26,966 nt of DNA from CAYWGR01 sp964458015 (GTDB lineage: Bacteria; Planctomycetota; Planctomycetia; Pirellulales; Thermoguttaceae): contig CAYWGR010000068.1 of the NCBI GenBank assembly GCA_964458015.1, forward strand, positions 1 to 26,966, in the 5' to 3' direction. The translations under genes were made by a program, and so were the position numbers. Below, piece after piece: positions 1-8,197 of this stretch (position 1 is the stretch's first letter; every line of letters begins with the position of its first letter). The notes under the pieces were generated by a model, which had not been told where the DNA came from, made no database searches, and was given only the letters and a program-made list of their open reading frames with translations.

Positions 1-20
1 CCCCCCCCCCCCCCCCCCCC
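1..20. repeat. Poly-C homopolymer at the left edge
   Basis: The window opens with 20 consecutive C. The GntR stop codon lies only 3 bases further in. A run this long at an extreme end is more likely a contig-edge or sequencing artefact than biology, but a natural homopolymer tract that stopped assembly cannot be excluded. Confidence 0.6.
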
Positions 21-23
21 GAA

Positions 24-836
24 TCAAGGCTGTTTGTTGTGGTCGAATCCGTTGTCCGTCAAACTACGTTGCTGGATATTGCGCACCAGATCGCGGACCA
101 TATCGGGGAAATCGCCGGCCTGGGGACTGGATAAGTCCGACTGACGCTGCAACCAGTCGAACCGAGCCAGCATATTCTTGCCGGCGATACGCATGTGAAC
201 CGCCATGGCGCGCCGAGCCGCTTTGGCGTCGCGGCGCCGCACCGCTTCATAAATGTTCTCGTGTAGCTGGAGGTTTTTTTTGCCAAAGGCCGCGGGATCG
301 GCCCAGGCTGCCGGACTATCGGTGCGATATCCGAACATCTGGATCATCATACGCGTTTCTTCAATCACGCGGATCAAGCGGCGATTTCCAGCGGCCTGCA
401 ACAACACCATGTGGAAAGGAAGGTCGGCCAGAAGCCAGTCTTGAATCGCTTGGCACAAATCGGTGCCCGGCGGAACATTGAATGCCTCGGCCGTTTGACG
501 CAGAGCGTTCCAACGGTCATCGAGTTCACATAGCTGCGACGGGCCGATGCGTTCCGCGGCCTGTGCAGCGGCATGACACTCTAAAAGCGTTCGCATCTCG
601 ATCAGATCAACGAGATCCTGCCGATCGGCGCCTTTGACAAAAGCGCCGCGATGCGCCAGATGAACGACAAGCCCCTCGCTTTGCAGTTGACTAATGGCTT
701 CACGCACCGGGATATGGCTAACGCCGATTTCACGTGCCAACGCCGCGGGCGAAAGACGTTGGCCGGCCGAGATCGTTCCCTCGGCCAACTTGCCGCGAAT
801 GTGCCTGTAGGCAAATTCCCGTTGCGTTTGCTTCAT
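24..836 (-). CDS. GntR-family transcriptional regulator with FCD ligand domain
   Basis: Predicted cytoplasmic DNA-binding repressor or activator of the FadR subgroup, 270 residues. The N-terminal 70 residues form the winged helix: the recognition-helix region reads LAREIGVSHIPVREAISQL and is followed by the wing GLVVHLAHRGAFVK. The rest is an all-helical FCD domain with the typical acidic and histidine positions (DLPFHMVLLQAAGN, then a late H in AVHMRI), which in this family often hold a metal and a small acid or sugar acid. The open frame runs up to 920, but ATG at 836 begins the usual MKQTQREFAYRHI start, and the longer frame would run back through the promoter. No strong Shine-Dalgarno is seen. 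It has its own promoter (889-916) and a palindrome in its leader, so autoregulation is likely. The ligand and targets are not visible. It follows the glycan operon in the same direction but is separated from it by a hairpin. Confidence 0.88.
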   Translation of the reverse strand: MKQTQREFAYRHIRGKLAEGTISAGQRLSPAALAREIGVSHIPVREAISQLQSEGLVVHLAHRGAFVKGADRQDLVDLIEMRTLLECHAAAQAAERIGPSQLCELDDRWNALRQTAEAFNVPPGTDLCQAIQDWLLADLPFHMVLLQAAGNRRLIRVIEETRMMIQMFGYRTDSPAAWADPAAFGKKNLQLHENIYEAVRRRDAKAARRAMAVHMRIAGKNMLARFDWLQRQSDLSSPQAGDFPDMVRDLVRNIQQRSLTDNGFDHNKQP

Positions 837-863
837 GGAGCACCGAATTATAGCGGGATGGCA

Positions 864-879
864 AAAGAATATATTCTTT
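864..879. promoter_or_regulatory. Perfect 16-bp palindrome, candidate GntR operator
   Basis: AAAGAATATATTCTTT is a perfect self-complementary 16-mer. It starts 10 bases downstream of the -10 box of the GntR promoter, so it covers roughly +4 to +19 of the predicted transcript. That is a classic autorepression position. FadR-type GntR proteins bind short palindromes, but which protein binds here is an inference. Confidence 0.6.
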
Positions 880-888
880 ACGAATCCG

Positions 889-916
889 ATTATATCAGTA
901 CGGTGGCCTTTGTCAA
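889..916 (-). promoter_or_regulatory. Near-perfect sigma-70 promoter for the GntR gene
   Basis: On the minus strand TTGACA (911-916) and TATAAT (889-894) are both full consensus, separated by 16 bases. The predicted start falls near 882, about 45 bases before the ATG at 836. A second weaker -10-like TATAAT lies closer to the gene (847-852). Confidence 0.75.
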
Positions 917-929
917 GCATTTTTCACAA

Positions 930-958
930 GCTGCTATAAGGTAAAAGCTTATGGCAGC
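930..958 (-). terminator. Hairpin between the glycan operon and the GntR promoter
   Basis: Arms GCTGCTATAAG (930-940) and CTTATGGCAGC (948-958) pair at 10 of 11 positions around a 7-base loop. It lies 72 bases beyond the stop of the last glycan-operon gene and just before the GntR -35 box. The U-tract is poor, so it is a candidate rather than a textbook intrinsic terminator. Confidence 0.4.
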
Positions 959-1030
959 CGCAAGAAATGAACGAATCAGGCGGATTTCGCCGCGCGGCAA
1001 GGATATGGTGATGGTTATGCAATCCTTGGG

Positions 1031-2671
1031 CTATCGCGAAAAACTATTCGCCGAGGAGAGACACGCGGATTCCGGGGATTGCGTTTCCGGTGGGCGACGG
1101 GTGTAGAGTGTGAAATCCCCAGATTGGGCAATGAGACGCACTTCGTTTTCAAATTCACGGAAGATGGCATGGGGCGTCATTTGGCCATGCACGAGATAAT
1201 AGTCATAGTACCGCCCATGGGCGTTGTAGTCGAACTGATGGGGATTGAAATGCGAAAAGCATGGCGGTATAGGGATTTTGTACTCGAGTGGTGAAAGGGT
1301 GGACTGCGCGAAGGATGCCGAGGTGATTCCACCTCGCTCAATGGCTGCATAGCATGGAAAATGCAAATAGGAAACGTGCGCGGTAACCTTGCCGGTAAGA
1401 TCCTGGAGCAGCGATACGATCTTTGGTTTGGGGCCCATGGCCGCAATCATGTCATTCATCGGAGCGGCTTCCATGTCGAACTTTCGGAAGTGGGCCGTTA
1501 GTATTGCACCGTACCAAAGGCAGATTGCCATCGCTGTAATTGCGACTGTTCGTTGTGCCCAAATCACGGAGGGAAAAGGCAATGCGGCAATAACCAGAAG
1601 TGCAAAGATGACCGCGAAACGAGTGTTGATGATCGCAACGAAACCGCTGATGTGAAAGGGCAGAAAGAGATAAAGCGACAAGGCGATCAATGCTAGCAGC
1701 GGGCCCCTCGCGAACACTCGCCACGACCGAATCTCTTTTTTTCGGTACGCTAATCCAAGAATGAGCGTCACCAAGGCGAGCACTGCCATGCGCATTACTA
1801 TGCGTTGGTCGCTTTGATCGAAAAATCCGTTGGCTAACATTTCTCTCAAACGGCGAAGATTTTGAAGGGGGGTGAAGAAGAAATCAAAAGATTCCCAGGA
1901 GAAAACCTTTCCCCATCCTTGCCAAGGCCCAGGGCTTCCCGGTTCCGGCCGGGCTGCCAATCGACCGATCCACCAAATGGAGAAGACTGTTGCGGAAGGG
2001 ATTGCGGCTGCCACGACGCGAATGCGCCGCTGCCAATCACTGGGAGTAAGCAACAGCGACAACAGCATGGCCAAGCCAAGGAAGCCGAATGCCAGTTCGT
2101 GCGTTATTTGCAGCGCAACCATCAACAGTGCCAGCCCGATCTCGCGCAAATAGCGAGGATGGGGAGTTTCTTCGAGCACGGCCAAGCAAGATGTGATGGC
2201 AAACAGCAAAAGAGGCAGCGAAGTGCAATAGTTGATGAAACCCCAGTACAGGTTGTCGCCGTAAAAAAGCGGGCATGCCAGGATCCCTATCCAAAAGCTG
2301 CCTCCGAGTCGTTTTGCCAGCGCGCCGACCGATAGGGGAGTGGCAATGGCTACTAAGCTTAGGAAAATTGCATTCGCCGTATAAAGGCCAAAGATATGCG
2401 AGAGAAGCCATACGGTATAGTAGTAGCTTAGGTAGGGCGTGAGTTCATAACGGCGTTGAAAGACCTCGGGATAGAGCGTATTAGGATCGTCTAGATGGCC
2501 GAGGACATTGATTAGGCTCAAGTGCTGTGGAAGATCCACGAACGGCAGATAGTGTGCCGACCATAGTGGGGCGATCATGGCCGCGATGGCGAAGAAGAAG
2601 GCCCAGGCCAAGAGCGAAGGATGCGGAATAGATGGATGACCTAACCAAGAGAGATTCTGTTTCCAATGCAT
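1031..2671 (-). CDS. Polytopic membrane protein, possible GT-C-type glycosyltransferase
   Basis: A 546-residue protein with about ten hydrophobic segments and a soluble C-terminal part of roughly 130 residues. After the first membrane segment comes an extracytoplasmic stretch HYLPFVDLPQHLSLINVL followed by an aromatic-rich YLSYYYTVW region. Acidic residues in the first external loop are typical of GT-C polyprenyl-phosphate-sugar-dependent transferases, but no diagnostic motif proves catalysis. The frame is open to 2947, yet that would overlap the methyltransferase by about 200 bases. ATG at 2671 has AGGA nine bases upstream and is preferred; ATG at 2680 is also possible. It is the last gene of the glycan operon, which suggests transfer of a sugar or group on the outer face of the membrane. 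A channel or flippase role cannot be excluded. Confidence 0.7.
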   Translation of the reverse strand: MHWKQNLSWLGHPSIPHPSLLAWAFFFAIAAMIAPLWSAHYLPFVDLPQHLSLINVLGHLDDPNTLYPEVFQRRYELTPYLSYYYTVWLLSHIFGLYTANAIFLSLVAIATPLSVGALAKRLGGSFWIGILACPLFYGDNLYWGFINYCTSLPLLLFAITSCLAVLEETPHPRYLREIGLALLMVALQITHELAFGFLGLAMLLSLLLTPSDWQRRIRVVAAAIPSATVFSIWWIGRLAARPEPGSPGPWQGWGKVFSWESFDFFFTPLQNLRRLREMLANGFFDQSDQRIVMRMAVLALVTLILGLAYRKKEIRSWRVFARGPLLALIALSLYLFLPFHISGFVAIINTRFAVIFALLVIAALPFPSVIWAQRTVAITAMAICLWYGAILTAHFRKFDMEAAPMNDMIAAMGPKPKIVSLLQDLTGKVTAHVSYLHFPCYAAIERGGITSASFAQSTLSPLEYKIPIPPCFSHFNPHQFDYNAHGRYYDYYLVHGQMTPHAIFREFENEVRLIAQSGDFTLYTRRPPETQSPESACLSSANSFSR

Positions 2672-2748
2672 TCCGAGCATTCCTGAAAGAAGTGAACGGA
2701 TAAGAAAATAATGATTGTCGGTGAATTTCGCCTGATATTGTCCGTGTA

Positions 2749-3531
2749 TTATGGAATCTTGGACATAAGGCAGGCCAGTTGGCAACCGTATCGGCAGTTG
2801 GGGAGACTCAGGAAGGTCGCCAAGTATAGCAGGCGGTTGAGAATCTTGCTGAATACGGAGTATTGCCCCCCGCCAAACTTGCGAATGGCAAATTCGGGGT
2901 TCAGGTTTACTCCGATTTTCAGCAGATCGTAAGTAGGCCATCCCCAATTGATCAAGCGATCGACGTGTAAGCCGTTGGCCGCCGATAACGATTGGATTTC
3001 ATCGGTGGAAGGGTGCGACGTGTGACCAAAATGACGTTCCGTGGCATAAACGTGGCCCGTCGGACACGTGACCAGCAAGTGCCCTCGCGGTTTGACCATG
3101 CAGGCTAAATTTTCGAAGGCTTGCTTCCGATCATGCAGATGTTCAAGAACTTCGCTGCAAAGCACCAAATCGAATTGTTCGGGCAGGCATTCTTGCTCGA
3201 TGTCGAGTGTTTCAAAACGCAAGCCAGGCATTGACCGGCGATTTTTTGCGACCACCTCGGAAGCGAAATCCGCTCCCACCAGTGTCGTTGTCGTGGGCAA
3301 TTTACGTGCCAAACCGAGGAGCATTTCGCCTGGGCCGCAGCCGACATCCAGCATCGATTGGAACTTCATACCGCGTAGAAAACCATGGATCAGGCGTCGC
3401 CGATGGCAGGCACCGGGGTTGTAACGGATGAAATCTCCCAAGTCTTTCCACTGGCGATCATAGATTTTTGCCCGCGCGACGCCGTCTGCGATTTCAGCAG
3501 AGGACAGATTCGTAAAAGAAGCTTCGACCAC
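2749..3531 (-). CDS. Class I SAM-dependent methyltransferase (type 11-like)
   Basis: A 260-residue Rossmann methyltransferase. Motif I LDVGCGPGEM lies at residues 61-70. It is followed by the acidic end of strand 2 (VGADFASEVV), a motif-II-like DIEQECLPEQFDLVLCSEVLEHL and a post-motif segment typical of UbiE/type 11 enzymes. The start is GTG at 3531 with AGGGAAG a few bases upstream; an ATG two bases away is out of frame. The gene sits between the GT2-CapK fusion (100-base gap) and the membrane protein (77-base gap) in one direction, so it probably methylates a sugar, a lipid carrier or an acyl/aryl group of the same glycan. The substrate cannot be read from the sequence. The C-terminal 50 residues are hydrophobic and basic, suggesting peripheral membrane contact. 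Confidence 0.85.
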   Translation of the reverse strand: MVEASFTNLSSAEIADGVARAKIYDRQWKDLGDFIRYNPGACHRRRLIHGFLRGMKFQSMLDVGCGPGEMLLGLARKLPTTTTLVGADFASEVVAKNRRSMPGLRFETLDIEQECLPEQFDLVLCSEVLEHLHDRKQAFENLACMVKPRGHLLVTCPTGHVYATERHFGHTSHPSTDEIQSLSAANGLHVDRLINWGWPTYDLLKIGVNLNPEFAIRKFGGGQYSVFSKILNRLLYLATFLSLPNCRYGCQLACLMSKIP

Positions 3532-3631
3532 ATTCTTCCCTTTCGCCGGATAGGATGATCGATTCTTGCCAATGGAGAAGGATAACCGTTTCGAAATTTA
3601 TGAAATGCCGTTGGGTGCGGTTGCTTCCAAC

Positions 3632-5857
3632 TCATGCAGCCTTGCGATAATCTTCCAATTGTTGAACGGGTTCCGCTTCCTCTTGGCTAAAGAAGTCCAA
3701 GCCCAGTTTGGAAATCACGACCTGCCGTTTGCCTGTTCGCCCCAGCGGGATTTCATCGACATACTCCACGTCGATGATCATATCCGTCCCAAGATAGTGC
3801 GCGAGTACGCTCTTGCATTCGGCAAAAGCTTCTTCCGTGAACAGCGGCCCTTTGACCACTTTGAGCGTAATGGCTTCCTTGCGTTCTTGCACAACTTGGT
3901 AATACCGGATGACGTGATCATAGTCCTTCAGGACGTGGGCGAAAAATGTGCCAGGCATGCGGATGCCGTTTGCGCCTACGATGATTGCTTGTGTGCGTCC
4001 CTGGATGGCGCCGATGCGAGGCAACCCCCTTCCGCATTTGCAGCAACGGCTGTTGTCCATGGCGACGGCCAGGTCTCCGATGCGGTAACGGATGAAGGGC
4101 ATGACGAAGTTGTTCAGGTCCGTGACGACGACTTCTCCAATTTCGCCCGGTTGGGCCGGTTCGCCGTCCTCGCGCAGAATTTCAACGATATAACTTTCGG
4201 CGACGACATGATGTCCATCATGTTGATCGCATTCGTAGGCGATGCCGGAAAATTCACGCGATCCGTATTTGTCGAACACCCGGCAACCGAATACTTCTTC
4301 GATGATCTCGCGGGATTGTTCCGGCAAAGTTTGGGCCGACGACATGATTGCCCCTGGATTGACTCCCGCCGCGTCATGGGTTGCGAGGAACTGGGCTAGA
4401 TAATTGAGCGCTTCGGCATAGCCATCGATCAGTTTCGGCTTGAACCTTCGGATGCTGTCGAAGAATTGGCCGAGACGCTGTTCGGTCAATTCAAAGGCGG
4501 GGATAAACTTGCGCCGCGAGAGGATCGCATCGAGACGTTCACGGAAAATCTGTGACCATGTCATGCCAACCGTTTGATGCCAAAGACGCATCTGCCGATC
4601 ACCGAAGCGATATCCTGTCCATTCCTGACTGCGTAACGTGGAAGCCCAACGGATTTCCAGTTGATGGCGGTCAACGTAGCAGATGAACGGTTCGCCGGTG
4701 GAACCGCTAGTGGTGATTTTCTGCACCTTTCGCTTATTATGGTTGTTCGAAAGGATCTCGAAATGGAGATTTTCCCGAGCATCGCGTTTTGAAAGCATCG
4801 GCATACGGCGGAGGTCATCGAGCGAGCGGATGTCTTCGGGACGAATGCCGGCTTCGTCGAGGAGTTCCCGGTAATAGCCCACATGATGGTAGGCGTGAAG
4901 AATCAGACGTCGTAGTTTGCTTTCCTGGAGCTCTCGAATATGTTCGGCCCCGAGCCACTGGCTTTGCGAAAGCTGTTTGTAGTGTCGTCGCGTGGCGCGA
5001 GTCAGCATCCATTTGTGGAAAGGAAATGTCAGGAAATAGGTTTCGAACATAAGGCGCCGCCGCCAATCAAGAGAACGTTGCGAAGACGGTGCTTGCGGAG
5101 CGTAGTGATTGACGAACTCGGCGACATAAGGATCGCTTTGTTTTTGCAGCCGAAATTCGAAGAGGCCTTTCAGAACGTCGAGGGAAACCTTGTAGACGAT
5201 GCTCAATGGGAACTGCGGAATAAAGGATTTGCCGACCAATCGACTCTGGAACAGGACTTCGACTTCCCGAATCGTGAAACCTTGTGCTTTTGCAGCCACG
5301 GCAATGAACGTGTTCGGATAGTAATAGTGATGCTTGCGCCGCAAAATTGCGTGGAGCGTGTCTCGCCGGGCAATCACGAAGCCGGATTTGTTGTCGCGCA
5401 GTCGCATCCGGAAACTAAAATTCAGGATGGAGTTCAATCCTTTGCTAAGGAGATATCGACCATCCCTGAGCCGCCCGATCGAACTTCGACATCCTTGGAC
5501 CATGTCGCAAGGATTGCTAGTGATTTCGCGGTATAATCTCCAAACGTCTTCGGGTAGGTACTGAAGGTCGGCGTCGATCAGGCAGGCGTATTCTCCACGG
5601 GAAAGCTCCAGACCGGTGTCCCAGCCGGCTGACTGGCCGCGATTGACGGGATGGCGGATAGCGACCAAACAGGGGTATGTTTTTTGGAGAGACGCAATCA
5701 CGTTTGGTGTTTCGTCTGTACTACAATCATCCACAAGGATGACTTCTCCACGTAAATGACGTCTTTTAAAAACATTGTCCAGACGTTGCACCAAGTCCGT
5801 CAGATTGCCTGCTTCGTTGAAACAGGGAATGATGACCGAAATGTCAATTTGATTCAT
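3632..5857 (-). CDS. GT2 glycosyltransferase fused to CapK/PaaK-type adenylate-forming domain
   Basis: One uninterrupted 741-residue frame carries two enzymes. Residues 1-240 are a DPM1/ArnC-like GT2 domain: SVIIPCFNEAGN at the start, DDCSTDE at 43-49, and the metal-binding DADLQY at 95-100. This class usually moves a sugar from an NDP donor to polyprenyl phosphate. Residues 300-720 are an ANL-superfamily domain of the phenylacetate-CoA ligase/CapK branch: phosphate loop TTSGSTGEP (382-390), YGSREF (531-536), RYRIGD (590-595), a CCKCGRG motif (605-611) and the late catalytic-lysine region GRTGKRQ (706-712). All expected motifs are present, so both halves look active. A helical linker of about 60 residues separates them. 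The upstream epimerase overlaps it by 14 bases. The acid that is activated is unknown. A chimeric assembly is unlikely given the clean linker and frame. Confidence 0.88.
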   Translation of the reverse strand: MNQIDISVIIPCFNEAGNLTDLVQRLDNVFKRRHLRGEVILVDDCSTDETPNVIASLQKTYPCLVAIRHPVNRGQSAGWDTGLELSRGEYACLIDADLQYLPEDVWRLYREITSNPCDMVQGCRSSIGRLRDGRYLLSKGLNSILNFSFRMRLRDNKSGFVIARRDTLHAILRRKHHYYYPNTFIAVAAKAQGFTIREVEVLFQSRLVGKSFIPQFPLSIVYKVSLDVLKGLFEFRLQKQSDPYVAEFVNHYAPQAPSSQRSLDWRRRLMFETYFLTFPFHKWMLTRATRRHYKQLSQSQWLGAEHIRELQESKLRRLILHAYHHVGYYRELLDEAGIRPEDIRSLDDLRRMPMLSKRDARENLHFEILSNNHNKRKVQKITTSGSTGEPFICYVDRHQLEIRWASTLRSQEWTGYRFGDRQMRLWHQTVGMTWSQIFRERLDAILSRRKFIPAFELTEQRLGQFFDSIRRFKPKLIDGYAEALNYLAQFLATHDAAGVNPGAIMSSAQTLPEQSREIIEEVFGCRVFDKYGSREFSGIAYECDQHDGHHVVAESYIVEILREDGEPAQPGEIGEVVVTDLNNFVMPFIRYRIGDLAVAMDNSRCCKCGRGLPRIGAIQGRTQAIIVGANGIRMPGTFFAHVLKDYDHVIRYYQVVQERKEAITLKVVKGPLFTEEAFAECKSVLAHYLGTDMIIDVEYVDEIPLGRTGKRQVVISKLGLDFFSQEEAEPVQQLEDYRKAA

Positions 5858-6806
5858 GATGCGATGCCATCCACTTGTAAACGGAAGTGAGTCCTGTTCG
5901 CAGGGAAGTCGTGGGAACCCAGCCCAAGACTTCTTTCGCCAGATCGATCTTACCGACGCGTAGGCTGCCTGCCGTCCAGTCAGCCGGAGCTTGAAGTTTT
6001 TCTAAAGGCGAATTCGCCGCTTCGAGCATCATGTCTACGAGTTCATTGACGGTGGTTGCGGAGCCGGAGCCGATGTTGTAGGTTTCGCCCGGGCGACCGC
6101 GAGTTATGCTCGCCAGCGTGGCGTCGACCACGTCCTCGACGAACACATAGTCGAGAGCTTGGCGTCCATCGCCGTTGATAATGGGGCGTTCGTTCTTCAA
6201 AATGCGTTCAAAATTTTTGACGATGACGGAACGGTATCCCATTCCTGCGTATTGGCGCGGGCCATACACGAAAAAGTATCGGAGGCAAACCGTCGGAATG
6301 CCGGTTTTTTGGCCGAAAGCATGAACCATGTGTTCGCCGGCCAATTTGCTGATGCCGTATAGAGTTCGAGGCATGGGAACTTCGTCTTCGCTCATCGGCG
6401 ATCCCGTCAATCGACCGTAGGCATACAAGGACGAGCTGAACATGACAGCCCCGACCCCTGCTGATGCGGCGCATTCGAGCAAATCGTGCATACCTAGGAT
6501 ATTGGCTTTCAAGAGATCATCCGGCCGGTCTATGGCTTGATTGTGTTTCTCGGCCGCTAGGTGGAAGATCACATCGACACCCGAGAGCAAGTGCAGGAGT
6601 GCATCGCGTTCGATTGATCCGAGTTTGATTTTGTGATGCACCAGAGGGCCTCCGCAGCCGTTCAGATTGGCGAGCGTTCCCATGTCGAGACTGTCGATGA
6701 TCCGAATTTCCTTCGCACCGGAACGAAGCAGTCGTCGCACAAGATGTGACCCGATAAATCCGCAACCGCCGGTGACAAGAATCGTTTTATCGAGGAAATC
6801 TTCCAT
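5844..6806 (-). CDS. NAD-dependent epimerase/dehydratase (extended SDR, nucleotide-sugar type)
   Basis: A 320-residue extended short-chain dehydrogenase acting on NDP-sugars. The NAD-binding GGCGFIG is at residues 13-19, the conserved FHLAAEK lies at about 81-87, the catalytic serine is in SSS (124-126) and the YGISK motif gives Y150 and K154. DYVFVEDVVDA and YNIGSG in the C-terminal part fit the substrate-binding half. It most resembles UDP-glucose 4-epimerase or NDP-sugar 4,6-dehydratase relatives; which one cannot be decided from motifs. The frame extends to a TTG at 6824, but ATG at 6806 is preferred, with AAGAGA just upstream. It is the first gene of the (-) glycan cassette and overlaps the next gene by 14 bases, implying coupled translation. 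It probably supplies the sugar donor used by the GT2 domain. Confidence 0.9.
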   Translation of the reverse strand: MEDFLDKTILVTGGCGFIGSHLVRRLLRSGAKEIRIIDSLDMGTLANLNGCGGPLVHHKIKLGSIERDALLHLLSGVDVIFHLAAEKHNQAIDRPDDLLKANILGMHDLLECAASAGVGAVMFSSSLYAYGRLTGSPMSEDEVPMPRTLYGISKLAGEHMVHAFGQKTGIPTVCLRYFFVYGPRQYAGMGYRSVIVKNFERILKNERPIINGDGRQALDYVFVEDVVDATLASITRGRPGETYNIGSGSATTVNELVDMMLEAANSPLEKLQAPADWTAGSLRVGKIDLAKEVLGWVPTTSLRTGLTSVYKWMASHHESN

Positions 6807-7321
6807 TGTTCTCTTGTGCTGCAAACTTGCCCGCGAAATCGGGAAGAGCAGTATTTAGAAGGCCGTCGTATTGTTCCCTTTGCCTACGTCCTGTCGGCAA
6901 GGGAGAGAAAGGTCATTTTTAAGACGGCGGAATAGCCACATCGAGGGCGCAGGGGCGCCATTTTCATCCAAGTGGATTTTGTATGAAAACGAACCAATCT
7001 GCCCCTCTTTTTCAAGAGAGTTTGTTATTCTCAGAAGCAATTCCAACCGCTTGCGGATTCCCAATCACATCCTTGGAAATTCGCAAGAGGTTAAAATGTG
7101 AAAAAATACGACTATTTCAACCGATATTCTCGGTTGATTTGGTCGCAGAAAAGAGCATTGACAAAGTTGAATACAAAAGAGAAAGCGTATATACGCAAGA
7201 GAGTACTATTAAAGCAAGATCATTTTCCGCTAAAACGAGGGTATCTGCCCTAATGAGTTACGGGCAGGAATACGGTGGGGTGCGATGTGTTTTTGTTAAG
7301 AAGGCGGTTTCTAGTTAGGGA
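6807..7321. other. 515-base gene-free AT-rich intergenic region with dyads
   Basis: No convincing gene is seen; the short open frames lack ribosome-binding sites and family features. Structures visible: a hairpin of CCCTTTGCC (6876-6884) with GGCAAGGG (6896-6903); TTTTCAT/ATGAAAA arms (6961-6967 and 6983-6989); a perfect 8-bp inverted repeat TCAACCGA-5-TCGGTTGA (7117-7137); and a perfect 12-mer GCGTATATACGC (7185-7196). It should hold the promoter of the glycan operon and the 3' end of the radical SAM transcript. Composition is clearly more AT-rich than the flanking genes. Confidence 0.6.
7117..7137. promoter_or_regulatory. Inverted repeat upstream of the glycan operon
   Basis: TCAACCGA and TCGGTTGA are perfect 8-base arms separated by 5 bases. 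The dyad lies about 310 bases before the epimerase start. It could be an operator or part of a hairpin; no binding protein can be assigned. Confidence 0.35.
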
Positions 7322-8161
7322 TTACATGCAGGGCATGGCCCGACCGGTTAAGGATGCCTGTTTCACCGCATGGTTGATGCGAAGGTGCAGTTCGGCCAAG
7401 TATTTTTCTCGGAAAGGCTCGTCGAACAGGATTTTGCGGTAATCCGGCAGAAGGTCGGGGAAATACGTGCGAAGAAGTTCGGCCACGGCAGGCCAAACCT
7501 TGGGCCTGCGATTCAACGCATCGATCCAAATAGCGTCGATTCCCAGGTCTGCGGCTTGTTGGAGCATGGCGTTTAAGTCGGCTTGGCTGTCGGAAAGCAT
7601 CGGCAGCACGGGGCCGAACATGATGGATGTGGCAAGACCTGCGCGGCGCGATTCTTCAAGGACTTCCAGACGCTCGTGGATGCTCGATGCCCCGGGTTCC
7701 CAAAGTTGGTGCAAATGTTCGTCGAGCGAAGTCAATGTCACGCCGACTTGCACGGAATGGCCGCGGAAAAGATCGATATCTTCACGGATTAACGAGCTTT
7801 TCGTCAGCGCATGGATCTGAAATCCGCGTTCCAGCAGTAATTCACAACAACGGCGAGTCAGACGCCAAGAGGCCTCGATCGGCTGCCAGCCGTCGCAGGC
7901 ACTGCTGATGAAAACTTTGCCGGGCGGAGTGTGGCGCAGTTGCCGCTTGAGCGTCTCGACCGCGTTGACCTTCACATCGACAAATGATCCCCAAGGTTCT
8001 GCGTGGGGATGAAATCGTTGCATGAAACGCGCGTAACAATAGGCGCAAGCATGTGTGCAGCCGGTATAGCAATTCAGCGAATGCCCGCCGAGGGTGCTGC
8101 GATTAAGAATCGTCTTGCAGACGGTTTCGCGAACAACGGTTCCCTGGGGAACTTTACGCAT
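7322..8161 (-). CDS. SplB-like radical SAM protein
   Basis: A 279-residue TIM-barrel radical SAM enzyme. The iron-sulfur motif is CX3CX2C with C35, C39 and C42 in CTHACAYCYARF, the signature of the spore-photoproduct-lyase-like/PA0069-type subgroup in which the third cysteine is followed by YAR. Further family features are FISSACDGWQP, the ALTKSSLI segment, and the SLDEHLHQLWEPGA region. True spore photoproduct lyases belong to endospore formers; in other bacteria these relatives have no settled function, so DNA repair should not be assumed. The start ATG at 8161 has only a weak ribosome-binding site. A small membrane protein lies 36 bases upstream in the same direction, so they are probably co-transcribed. 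Confidence 0.85.
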   Translation of the reverse strand: MRKVPQGTVVRETVCKTILNRSTLGGHSLNCYTGCTHACAYCYARFMQRFHPHAEPWGSFVDVKVNAVETLKRQLRHTPPGKVFISSACDGWQPIEASWRLTRRCCELLLERGFQIHALTKSSLIREDIDLFRGHSVQVGVTLTSLDEHLHQLWEPGASSIHERLEVLEESRRAGLATSIMFGPVLPMLSDSQADLNAMLQQAADLGIDAIWIDALNRRPKVWPAVAELLRTYFPDLLPDYRKILFDEPFREKYLAELHLRINHAVKQASLTGRAMPCM

Positions 8162-8197
8162 GGAACTTTACGAAGTGATAGCGAGAGCCAATTTTTC

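Noticed and set aside
7158..7194. TTGACA with a downstream TATATA as a (+) promoter
   Set aside because: The spacing is about 25 bases and no (+) gene follows.
6983..7318. Possible 111-residue (+) gene in the AT-rich intergenic region
   Set aside because: No ribosome-binding site, no recognisable domain and composition like non-coding sequence.
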